A stretch of DNA of 64,000 bases from Verrucomicrobiota bacterium. GTDB lineage: Bacteria > Chlamydiota > Chlamydiia > Chlamydiales > Rhabdochlamydiaceae. Location: contig JAFEGK010000008.1 of assembly GCA_018239985.1 (NCBI GenBank), forward strand, positions 136,582-200,581. Direction: 5' to 3'. Under the pieces are notes generated by a model, which was given only the letters and a program-made list of their open reading frames with translations, did not search any database and was not told the DNA's origin. A program made the position numbers and the translations under genes. Shown piece after piece: positions 18,274-26,132 of this stretch (positions within the stretch are counted from its first letter, which is position 1; each line of letters opens with the position of its first letter).

Positions 18274-20856
18274 ATGATATCCCCATTTTGGACACAATCG
18301 GTTTCTGAAATTTCTGCCCACCTAAATGCAGATCTAAAAGCGGGCCTGACGCAAGATGAGGCCAAGAGGCGGCTGGAGAGGCTTGGCCCCAATGCCCTAC
18401 CCAAAAATGGGGGCGTTATCTGGTGGAAGCTTCTCTTCGAGCAGTTTTCAAGCATCATCGTTTGGCTGCTCATTGGGGCGGCAATTGTTGCAGGCTTGCT
18501 AGGTGAGGTAATCGATGCTTGGGCGATTTTGGCGATTGTGATTCTCAATGCTGCCCTTGGCTTTTTTCAAGAATATAGAGCAGAGCGCTCGCTCGAGGCC
18601 CTACAGCAACTGGCGGCGCCGATGTCGAAAGTGCTGCGAGATGGGATTTTACAGCTCATTCCTTCTGAACAGGTAGTTGCTGGGGATGTTGTCCTTTTGG
18701 AAGCGGGCGATCGGGTTCCAGCAGACGGAAGGGTGGTCACGACTGCCTATCTTGCGACCGATGAGTCTTCTTTGACGGGTGAGTCACTTCCTGTTGCGAA
18801 AACCGATCAGATATTGCCGGGTGAACGGTTGCTAGCTGATCGGAAAAATATGGTCTTCATGGGGACGACAGTCACTACTGGCAAAGGACATGTCTTGATC
18901 GTCCAAACGGGGCTTGAGACAGAAATCGGAAAAATTGCTTCTGAACTCCTTGTGGCTAAAAAAGAGACTACTCCATTACAGAAGCGGCTCGATCATTTTG
19001 GCAAAAGAATGGTCTATTTCTGTCTTGCCATAGTGGCGATCGTATTTTTAGTTGGCATCCTGCGCGGTATACCGATTGTAGATATGCTTCTCATTTCACT
19101 CAGTTTGGCCGTTGCCGCAATCCCCGAAGGTCTTCCGGCTGCCGTGACGATTGCGTTGTCGATTGGAGTGAGAAAAATGGCCAAAAAGAATGGGCTGATC
19201 AGACGCCTTTCTTCAGTAGAAACACTCGGGTCGGCCAATATCATTTTTACAGACAAGACAGGGACACTAACCCAGAACGAAATGACAGTCCGCTCGGTTT
19301 GGGTCGATCGGAAATTCATCGCGGTCACCGGCTCTGGCTATGCCCCAATTGGGAAATTTGAGGGGGAGGCTAAAGATTTGGAGTGGGCCTTGACTATCGG
19401 CGTCTTATGCAATAATGCCAACGTACTTCAAAAAGAGGGAAAATGGATAGTTGCGGGGGACCCGACGGAGGGGGCCCTTTTAACCGCCGCAAAAAAATTC
19501 GGGATAAATCCCCATTGGCAATTTTGCGAAGAGATCCCCTTTGATTCTGATCGAAAAATGATGAGCGTGCTCCGGGAGAAAGGGGGCGAGAAGCTCTGGT
19601 TTGTCAAAGGGGCACCGGATGTTCTGATCCAAAAGTCCAAAAAATGGCTGATCGATGGCCAGCAAGTTCCTCTCACCGATCCCTCCGAAATCCTACGGGC
19701 TAATCAGGAGCTGGCCTCCAAAGCCTATCGTGTCCTCGGAGTCGCTTTTGGACCTAGTGAGGAAGAGCTCACTTTTGTTGCCCTAGTGGCGATGATCGAT
19801 CCTCCAAGGCCAGAGGCGAAAGAGGCGATTTTGCGTTGTAAAGAGGCTGGAGTGAGGACCGTCATGGTGACTGGCGATCACAAAGGGACAGCTCAGGCGA
19901 TTGCCCGTGAATTAGAAATGGATCAGGGGCGAGTAGTTGATGGCACACAGCTCGATCAGATGAGAGATGATGAGCTCCATGATGTAGTCGTGTTTTCGCG
20001 CATCACCGCGGCCCACAAATTACGGATCGTCAATGCCTATTCTCATGTAGTGACCGCGATGACAGGCGATGGGGTCAATGATGCTCCTGCAATTCATGCA
20101 GCTGATATCGGGATTGCAATGGGAATTACAGGAACAGAGGTGACAAAACAAAGTGCCGATTTGATTATCCTCGATGACAATTTTGCCTCAATCGCACATG
20201 CAATCGAGCAGGGGAGGGGAATTTACGACAACATCGTCAAATTCGTCAGCTATCTGCTCTCTTCCAATATCGCCGAAATTCTGGTCATTTTCATCATCAT
20301 GTTAATTGGGTTGAAAATTTCTAGTGGCGAGCCGTTTGTCGCGCTGCTGCCCGTTCAATTGCTCTGGATGAACCTCGTCACCGACGGCTTCCCGGCGATT
20401 AGCTTAGCGCTCGACCCCATTGCCCCTCGAGCGATGAAAAGACCGCCCAGACCTCGCTCTGAGCCCATTCTCACTCGCCACTTTTCCCTTTTCTTGCTCG
20501 CGATGAGCCTCATGGTTACAGCGGGGGCGATCGGTGCCTGCTTTTATGGCTACCAAACAAGCGTTGTCCAAGCGCAAACAATGACGTTCACGACACTGAT
20601 CGTGCTAGAGCTTGTCAAAGTGCACATGATCCGCTCTCAATACCGGATGAAGCTCTTTTCCAATCCCTACGTAATATTAGCAATTGCTAGCTCGCTTATT
20701 CTGCAACTGCTGGTTCTGTATGTCCCATCACTACGGATTATCTTTAGTACCGTCCCACTGACCCTTGCTGATTGGGGAGTAATCCTCGGCATTGCCACCG
20801 CGACATGGATCGCTGGGAAAGGAATCACGAAAATCTTTCTAAGAGACAAGTTTTGA
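18274..20856 (+). CDS. P-type Ca2+-transporting ATPase (P2A, SERCA-like)
   Basis: 860 residues from the ATG at 18274; an upstream in-frame start at 18121 would overlap the opposite-strand gene and gives a Cys/Arg-rich leader unlike this family. Motifs: TGES in the actuator domain, phosphorylation D327 in DKTGTLT, and GDGVNDAP. Membrane helices hold the Ca2+ ligands of SERCA: PEGLP in TM4, N and E of SNIAE in TM5, and N, T and D of NLVTDG in TM6, so both canonical sites appear possible. It would pump Ca2+ (or Mn2+) out of the cytoplasm. Ion choice is inferred from these residues. Confidence 0.93.
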   Translation: MISPFWTQSVSEISAHLNADLKAGLTQDEAKRRLERLGPNALPKNGGVIWWKLLFEQFSSIIVWLLIGAAIVAGLLGEVIDAWAILAIVILNAALGFFQEYRAERSLEALQQLAAPMSKVLRDGILQLIPSEQVVAGDVVLLEAGDRVPADGRVVTTAYLATDESSLTGESLPVAKTDQILPGERLLADRKNMVFMGTTVTTGKGHVLIVQTGLETEIGKIASELLVAKKETTPLQKRLDHFGKRMVYFCLAIVAIVFLVGILRGIPIVDMLLISLSLAVAAIPEGLPAAVTIALSIGVRKMAKKNGLIRRLSSVETLGSANIIFTDKTGTLTQNEMTVRSVWVDRKFIAVTGSGYAPIGKFEGEAKDLEWALTIGVLCNNANVLQKEGKWIVAGDPTEGALLTAAKKFGINPHWQFCEEIPFDSDRKMMSVLREKGGEKLWFVKGAPDVLIQKSKKWLIDGQQVPLTDPSEILRANQELASKAYRVLGVAFGPSEEELTFVALVAMIDPPRPEAKEAILRCKEAGVRTVMVTGDHKGTAQAIARELEMDQGRVVDGTQLDQMRDDELHDVVVFSRITAAHKLRIVNAYSHVVTAMTGDGVNDAPAIHAADIGIAMGITGTEVTKQSADLIILDDNFASIAHAIEQGRGIYDNIVKFVSYLLSSNIAEILVIFIIMLIGLKISSGEPFVALLPVQLLWMNLVTDGFPAISLALDPIAPRAMKRPPRPRSEPILTRHFSLFLLAMSLMVTAGAIGACFYGYQTSVVQAQTMTFTTLIVLELVKVHMIRSQYRMKLFSNPYVILAIASSLILQLLVLYVPSLRIIFSTVPLTLADWGVILGIATATWIAGKGITKIFLRDKF

Positions 20857-20879
20857 CGCTGGGACTATAATTACCGGTT

Positions 20880-21239
20880 ATGAGTCAAGATGACATTTTT
20901 AAGATCCGATTCAAATCTGGCTCGTTAGAGCTAAAAGCAGCGAAGGCTATAACGATTTTTTTTACTGTCCTCTATGGTGTTGCCCTTCCGTTTGTTATAT
21001 ACGGTGTATTCCTATCGACAATTTTCACTCTACTTAGTATCAAATCGACTCCAGTCCAAGGAATTATTTCTATATTATTAACATTATGTCTTCCCATATC
21101 GATGGTGATTAGCATTGGGAAAATGTGGTCTAATTATCAAAAGCAATTCCTTGACAAGGTGCGCTTGTCTGCCCTATTGCCATTTCTAACCATTGTATTC
21201 CTGATATTCGTCTATATGATTCAAAGAGCAGTGTTGTAA
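20880..21239 (+). CDS. Small membrane protein, unknown function
   Basis: 119 residues with three predicted membrane segments (about 22-50, 58-80, 96-116) after a polar N-terminus. Starts 23 bases after the Ca2+-ATPase stop on the same strand, so it may be co-transcribed; a link to the pump is only positional. No family recognised. Confidence 0.65.
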   Translation: MSQDDIFKIRFKSGSLELKAAKAITIFFTVLYGVALPFVIYGVFLSTIFTLLSIKSTPVQGIISILLTLCLPISMVISIGKMWSNYQKQFLDKVRLSALLPFLTIVFLIFVYMIQRAVL

Positions 21240-21288
21240 TCACTGGATGGAAAATATTGTAACCAAGTTAAATTGACAAAAATAACCT

Positions 21289-21313
21289 GTATGTTAGCGA
21301 ATTACTAACATAC
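21289..21313 (+). promoter_or_regulatory. Inverted repeat, candidate operator of the hydrogenase operon
   Basis: GTATGTTAG, seven bases, CTAACATAC: a perfect 9-bp inverted repeat about 95 bases before the first hydrogenase gene. TTGACA lies just upstream (21273-21278) and TATACT just downstream (21318-21323), so the dyad overlaps any promoter here. It could bind a dimeric repressor. The spacing does not fit the known NikR operator, and no regulator gene is adjacent. Confidence 0.45.
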
Positions 21314-21342
21314 GAGTTATACTGCGCCCACCCAGAAAAAAT

Positions 21343-21402
21343 TTTAGCCTCAGTGTCATCAGTATAGGACTGGTAAAATTTGATTTGATCTTGTAGGCTA
21401 AA
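21343..21402 (+). promoter_or_regulatory. Leader hairpin next to the ribosome site of the first hydrogenase gene
   Basis: TTTAGCCT (21343-21350) is complementary to AGGCTAAA (21395-21402), which ends three bases before the ATG at 21406 and includes part of the only purine-rich ribosome site (AAAGGG). The 8-bp stem has a 44-base loop. It could hide the start; this is a reading of the sequence only. Confidence 0.35.
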
Positions 21403-21405
21403 GGG

Positions 21406-22524
21406 ATGTCCTTTTACTGTACTCCAGAGCAATTTGAGCAGCTGATCGAATCGGTGAAAAATGCGGGCTATAAGTTGCTCGGTCCCAAATTGCGCGATCA
21501 GGTGATCATCTACGATGAGCTTCAATCGGCTAAAGATCTTCCGATTGGATGGACCGATGAGCAAGACCCTGGTCGCTACCGGCTAAAACCGCGTGGCGAT
21601 AAGGCCTATTTTGGGTATAATCTTGGGCCCGATAGCTGGAAAAAATTTCTGTTTCCTTCGCGAGAAAAACTCTACTCATTAAGCAAACAAAATGGGAAGC
21701 TATCCATTCTGCAGGAGGCTCCTGCAGTTGAAAAAATGGCTTTCATCGGCGTCCGCGCTTGCGAGATTCAGGCGATTGTTGTTTTAGATAAAGTCTTCAA
21801 TACCAAACTTGCAGTTTATGAGCAGTATCAAAGACGCCGAGAGAGCACTTTCATCATGGCGGTTAACTGTACCACTGTGGTCAATACTTGTTTTTGCGCC
21901 TCTATGCAGGCAGGTCCGCATGTGAGAGCTGGATTTGATCTTTCTCTCACCGAAGTAATCGACGAAAATCGGCACTATTTTTTGCTTCAGATCGGCTCTA
22001 AAAGGGGAGAAGAGATTTGCGAGGGAATGAAAATGAGGCCCGCGACTGAGGTTGAAAGGCGATTAGGTGCAGAGCATGTCGAGCGCACTGTCGAGCAAAT
22101 GATCCGCAAAGTAGATAATGCTCATGTGCACGATTTGCTTGAGAACAGTCACGACTACAAGCGATGGGATGAAGTGGCGACTCGGTGTGTCAATTGCGCC
22201 AACTGCACGAATGCGTGTCCGACCTGTTTTTGTTCCGACACGGAGGATATAGTCAGTTTGGACGGGGCCCATGTCGATCGGTGGCAAAGTTGGGAGTCTT
22301 GTTTTAATTTGTCCCATTCTTATATCCATGGTGGCAGTGTCCGCAATTCGGCTCAGTCGCGCTATCGGCAATGGTTGACCCACAAGTTTGGGACTTGGTG
22401 GGATCAATTTGGGGTCTCAGGATGTGTCGGTTGTGGCAGATGTATCACCTGGTGTCCGGTGGGGATTGATGTGACTGAAGAATTGAGGGAATTAAAGAGA
22501 GAACATGATCAAAAAAATCGCTGA
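21406..22524 (+). CDS. hydB: [NiFe]-hydrogenase beta subunit, iron-sulfur protein (group 3b-like)
   Basis: 372 residues. Resembles the beta subunit of cytoplasmic sulfhydrogenase/NAD(P)-reducing hydrogenases: an N-terminal ~240-residue domain, then two ferredoxin-type clusters, CVNCANCTNACP with a following CFC, and CVGCGRCITWCP near the C-terminus. It would pass electrons between the small subunit and the flavin subunit. First gene of an 11-gene operon; its stop overlaps the gamma-subunit start by 20 bases. Confidence 0.92.
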   Translation: MSFYCTPEQFEQLIESVKNAGYKLLGPKLRDQVIIYDELQSAKDLPIGWTDEQDPGRYRLKPRGDKAYFGYNLGPDSWKKFLFPSREKLYSLSKQNGKLSILQEAPAVEKMAFIGVRACEIQAIVVLDKVFNTKLAVYEQYQRRRESTFIMAVNCTTVVNTCFCASMQAGPHVRAGFDLSLTEVIDENRHYFLLQIGSKRGEEICEGMKMRPATEVERRLGAEHVERTVEQMIRKVDNAHVHDLLENSHDYKRWDEVATRCVNCANCTNACPTCFCSDTEDIVSLDGAHVDRWQSWESCFNLSHSYIHGGSVRNSAQSRYRQWLTHKFGTWWDQFGVSGCVGCGRCITWCPVGIDVTEELRELKREHDQKNR

Positions 22525-23320
22525 AGAGGTGAAGTTGTTGATCCCTTCGATTTATCAAGTCAAGGAGATTTCCCATGAAACTGCCGATGTTTTTACCCTC
22601 AAATTAGCCGGAAAGCCCATTCCATTTCTCCCTGGGCAATTTAATATGCTCTATCACTTTGGGATCGGGGAGGTCGCGATTTCGATCGCTGGATGGCAGA
22701 AGGATCTCGTTCACACGATCCGAGCAGTCGGTTCAGTGACTAATCAATTGCAAAAGTTACAAATCGGCGATGAGATAGGAGTGCGCGGCCCGTTTGGTAC
22801 AGCTTGGCCCCTTTCTGACGCAGGGGGTGAAGTACTAGTGATCGCTGGTGGCATTGGCCTTGCGACTCTAAAACCTGCTCTAATGCAATTTGCCTCTGCT
22901 AAGAGGCGAGATGTCACCCTATTATTTGGAGCAAAACATCCCGATGCAATCTTCTATAAAAAAGATCTGGAAAACTGGAAAAATCGGGGGATCAAAGTCG
23001 AAGTGACAGTAGATCATGCAGACATCTCTTGGCGCGGGGAGGTTGGGGTCGTCACCTCTTTGATCAAAAAAAATCTAAAAGATCCGAAAAATGCACTTGT
23101 CCTGATCTGCGGTCCTGAGGTCATGATCAAATTTGCAGTGCAAGAGTTGCTGGAAGCCTCTGTTGAGGAAAAAAATATTCATATTTCCTTGGAGCGGAAT
23201 ATGCAATGTGCTGTTGGCTCTTGTGGACACTGTCAGTTTGGTCCCTATTTTTTGTGTAAAGATGGACCTGTTCTTTCGTATCAAAAGCTCAAGCACTGGC
23301 TAATGATCAAGGAGCTGTGA
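22505..23320 (+). CDS. hydG: [NiFe]-hydrogenase gamma subunit, FAD/NAD(P)-binding
   Basis: 271 residues of the ferredoxin-NADP-reductase/dihydroorotate-dehydrogenase electron-transfer fold: an FAD-binding barrel (~1-100), a nucleotide-binding domain starting at the VIAGGIGLATLKP loop, and a C-terminal [2Fe-2S] cysteine cluster (QCAVGSCGHC and a later C). It exchanges electrons with NAD(P)H. Overlaps both neighbours. Confidence 0.93.
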   Translation: MIKKIAEEVKLLIPSIYQVKEISHETADVFTLKLAGKPIPFLPGQFNMLYHFGIGEVAISIAGWQKDLVHTIRAVGSVTNQLQKLQIGDEIGVRGPFGTAWPLSDAGGEVLVIAGGIGLATLKPALMQFASAKRRDVTLLFGAKHPDAIFYKKDLENWKNRGIKVEVTVDHADISWRGEVGVVTSLIKKNLKDPKNALVLICGPEVMIKFAVQELLEASVEEKNIHISLERNMQCAVGSCGHCQFGPYFLCKDGPVLSYQKLKHWLMIKEL

Positions 23321-24108
23321 TGAACAAACTAGCTATCGTCAAGCCTACACTTGCTGTCTGGAAGTTTGCCTCATGTGATGGGTGTCAATTATCGCTGCTA
23401 GATTGCGAAGATGAGATCCTGCAGCTAGCAGAGATCATTCAGATCGGCAATTTTGCAGAGATCTCTAAAGTCAAAGTCGAGGGGCCCTATGATATTTCTC
23501 TGGTGGAAGGATCAATCTCGACCAAAAAAGATCTCGAAAAGATCCAAATGGTGCGCAAACAGTCGAAAATCCTCATCACGATTGGAGCCTGTGCGACAGC
23601 TGGCGGGATTCAGGCGCTGCGCAATTTTTCTAAACTCGAAGAGTTCATGAAGATTGTCTATGCAAGTCCAGAATACATCGATAGCTTACAGACTTCGACT
23701 GCGATCTCCCATCATGTTCCGGTTGACTATGAACTTCAAGGATGTCCCATCAATAAGCATCAGCTACTTGAGGTGCTCAAAAGCTTCTTACGTGGGAAAC
23801 GACCAGCCATTTCGAGCAGCAGCGTTTGTAACGAATGCAAGAGAAAGGGGAATGTTTGCGTTACTGTGGCTTATGGCATTCCTTGTCTGGGTCCCGTCAC
23901 CCATGCAGGGTGTGACGCTCTTTGCCCGAGTTACCGCCGGGGCTGCTATGGATGTTATGGACCCAAAGAGACTGCTAATCCCCTTGCAATGACCCGCTGG
24001 TGGGAAAAAGAACTCAAGACCGAGACGGAATCGATCAAGCATCTACTGCGCAACTTCAATTGCGACAAAGAGCCCTTCAAAAAGGCGAGTGAGCACTATG
24101 AGCAGTGA
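23320..24108 (+). CDS. hydD: [NiFe]-hydrogenase delta (small) subunit
   Basis: 262 residues from the ATG at 23320, which shares its A with the TGA of the upstream gene (TGATG) and follows AAGGAG; an in-frame GTG lies one codon earlier. Small subunit with the proximal-cluster motif CDGCQLSLLDCEDE, the GACATAGG turn, and a Cys-rich C-terminal third. No twin-arginine signal, so the enzyme is cytoplasmic, as expected for group 3. Confidence 0.94.
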   Translation: MNKLAIVKPTLAVWKFASCDGCQLSLLDCEDEILQLAEIIQIGNFAEISKVKVEGPYDISLVEGSISTKKDLEKIQMVRKQSKILITIGACATAGGIQALRNFSKLEEFMKIVYASPEYIDSLQTSTAISHHVPVDYELQGCPINKHQLLEVLKSFLRGKRPAISSSSVCNECKRKGNVCVTVAYGIPCLGPVTHAGCDALCPSYRRGCYGCYGPKETANPLAMTRWWEKELKTETESIKHLLRNFNCDKEPFKKASEHYEQ

Positions 24109-25423
24109 AGAAAAAAAAGTAAATATTAAGGCGGGAATCAAGTCAAAAACGATTCAAGTAGACTATCTTGCTCGCGTTGAAGGGGAGGGCGCTCTCTATA
24201 TCAAAACCAAAGACAATCGAGTTGAAGATGTCCAGCTGAAGATTTTCGAGCCACCCCGTTTCTTCGAAGCACTTCTAAGAGGCCGTGGCATGGAAGAGGC
24301 TCCCGATATCACCGCTCGTATCTGCGGCATTTGCCCTGTTGCCTACCAGATGAGCGCTGTGACTGCCATGGAAAACGCTTTAGGCGTTCAAATTCCCCAG
24401 TATCTTCAACAGCTGCGTCGACTCATGTACTGCGGCGAATGGATCGAGAGTCACACCTTACATATCGTGATGCTGCATGCTCCCGATTTCCTCGGCTATC
24501 CCGATGGGATCACCATGGCAAAAGACTTCTCAGATGCTGTCAAAAAAGGGCTCCGTCTAAAAAAAGCAGGCAATGAACTTATTTGTCTTCTGGGGGGAAG
24601 GGAAATCCATCCGATCAATGTGAAAATCGGTGGTTTCTACAGCATCCCTCCCAAAGAGAGGTTTAAAAAACTTGAAGAGCTTTTAAAACAAGCGCGTGAG
24701 GATGCGAAAGAGCTGGTCAAATGGGTCAGCCAATTCAAGTTTCCTTATCTTGAAAGAAATTATGAATGCGTCTGCCTTTCAAATCCGAAGGAATATCCAA
24801 TTGCAGTAGGGCAGATCATTTCCAGTTCTGGCTTAAAAATCGAGCCACAAGACTATGATTCCCACTTTAAAGAATACCAGGTTCCCTACAGCAATTCTCT
24901 CCAGTCCACATTGTATGACAAATCCTATTTGGCTGGCCCTTTAGCTCGGTACAATCTTAATCAGCAATTCCTATCCCCTCTAGTACAAGAAACGATCAAA
25001 GAGATTGGATTTGAAAAGAAATGTGTCAATCCTTTCCGAATGATCATCGTCAGAGCCCTAGAAGTGCTTTATGCCTGTGACGAAGCACTACGGATCATTG
25101 AAGGGTGCCTTTGGGACGATCAGCCCCCATTTGTGGAGATAGAAAAAAGGGCCGCAATTGGGTATGGAGCGACAGAGGCTCCAAGAGGCTTGCTCTATCA
25201 CCGGTATCAGATCGATGAAAAAGGGGTGATTGTTGATGCGAAAATCGTCCCTCCGACTGCGCAAAACCAGAAATCGATCGAAGAGGATTTGCACGATTTT
25301 GTCAGCCAGAATATCACCTTGTCTGATCAAGAATTGTGTGCGAAATGCGAGCAAACTATCCGCAATTACGATCCTTGCATCTCCTGCTCCGCTCACTTCT
25401 TAAAATTATATAAAAGGCAATAA
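24098..25423 (+). CDS. hydA: [NiFe]-hydrogenase alpha (large, catalytic) subunit
   Basis: 441 residues from the ATG at 24098, overlapping hydD by 11 bases. Both nickel-binding motifs are present: N-terminal RICGICPVAYQMSA (from R74) and C-terminal DPCISCSAH. The residues after that His (FLKLYKRQ) form the peptide removed by the maturation protease. Sequence and gene order (beta, gamma, delta, alpha) fit group 3b bidirectional NADP(H)-linked hydrogenases. All catalytic cysteines are intact. Confidence 0.95.
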   Translation: MSSEEKKVNIKAGIKSKTIQVDYLARVEGEGALYIKTKDNRVEDVQLKIFEPPRFFEALLRGRGMEEAPDITARICGICPVAYQMSAVTAMENALGVQIPQYLQQLRRLMYCGEWIESHTLHIVMLHAPDFLGYPDGITMAKDFSDAVKKGLRLKKAGNELICLLGGREIHPINVKIGGFYSIPPKERFKKLEELLKQAREDAKELVKWVSQFKFPYLERNYECVCLSNPKEYPIAVGQIISSSGLKIEPQDYDSHFKEYQVPYSNSLQSTLYDKSYLAGPLARYNLNQQFLSPLVQETIKEIGFEKKCVNPFRMIIVRALEVLYACDEALRIIEGCLWDDQPPFVEIEKRAAIGYGATEAPRGLLYHRYQIDEKGVIVDAKIVPPTAQNQKSIEEDLHDFVSQNITLSDQELCAKCEQTIRNYDPCISCSAHFLKLYKRQ

Positions 25424-25426
25424 AGA

Positions 25427-25876
25427 ATGGGTTCCGAAATCATCATTGGAATCGGCAATCCTTATCGGGGTGACGACGGGGCAGGATGGGCAGTCATCGA
25501 TCTATTGAGAGAAAAAATCGATCCCAAGATCACTTTGCTCAAGCAACGAGGAGATATCGCTCAGTTGCTGGATATCTTTGCCACGCATAATTGTGTTTAT
25601 CTAGTCGACGCGACCATTGGCCTAAAGGATAGATGGAAGCGGATCGACATCAAACGAGAACCCCTCCCCGAAGAATCTTCCCAGACCTCTACCCACGGCT
25701 TTAGTATTTCTCAAGCTGTCTCTCTTGCCCGAAATTTAAATCAGTTACCAGCTTGTCTCATCCTCTATGCAATAAAGGGAAGTCAGTATACGATGAGCGA
25801 TCATCTTTCGCCAGATGTTGTCCAGAGCGTAGAAGAGGTGGCGAAAGCGATTACAAAGGAAGTTCAACATGCATGA
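25427..25876 (+). CDS. Hydrogenase maturation protease (HycI/HybD family)
   Basis: 149 residues. The GIGNPYRGDDGAGW start is the family signature, with the nickel-sensing acid in it; a second acid follows in YLVDATIG and a His in STHGFS. It removes the C-terminal peptide of the large subunit after nickel insertion. Three bases after hydA and overlapping hypA by eight bases. Confidence 0.92.
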   Translation: MGSEIIIGIGNPYRGDDGAGWAVIDLLREKIDPKITLLKQRGDIAQLLDIFATHNCVYLVDATIGLKDRWKRIDIKREPLPEESSQTSTHGFSISQAVSLARNLNQLPACLILYAIKGSQYTMSDHLSPDVVQSVEEVAKAITKEVQHA

Positions 25877-26132
25877 ACACAGCGTCATGAACAATCTAAT
25901 GAATAAAATCCTCTCTATGGCTGAAAAGCAGAAGGCGATAAGAGTCACTAAAGTATGTGTGAGGTTAGGGGCTCTATCCCATATGTCCTCAGAACATTTT
26001 AAAGAACATTTTGAATTTTCGGCTAAGGGAACAATTGCCCAAGATGCTATAATCGAGGCAGAAGAATCAAGCGATGTGAATGACCCGTATGCGCAAACAA
26101 TCTTGCTCAAAAGCATCGACATTGCCAACTGA
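25869..26132 (+). CDS. hypA: Short HypA-like nickel chaperone lacking the zinc domain
   Basis: 87 residues. It begins MHEHSV, retaining the nickel-binding Met1-His2-Glu3 end of HypA, and follows the HypA fold ('VRLGALSHMSSEHFKEHFEF') up to residue ~60. HypA is normally about 113 residues with two CxxC pairs binding zinc; here only one Cys is present, and the sequence passes straight to the final strand (DPYAQTILLKSIDI). I think short forms with this ending exist in other group 3b clusters, but I cannot check. The frame overlaps the possible hypF starts. Confidence 0.82.
   Translation: MHEHSVMNNLMNKILSMAEKQKAIRVTKVCVRLGALSHMSSEHFKEHFEFSAKGTIAQDAIIEAEESSDVNDPYAQTILLKSIDIAN

Noticed and set aside
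21289-21313. NikR operator for nickel control of the hydrogenase
   Set aside because: NikR boxes are GTATGA-N16-TCATAC; this dyad has a 7-base spacer and different arms, so only an unspecified operator is claimed.
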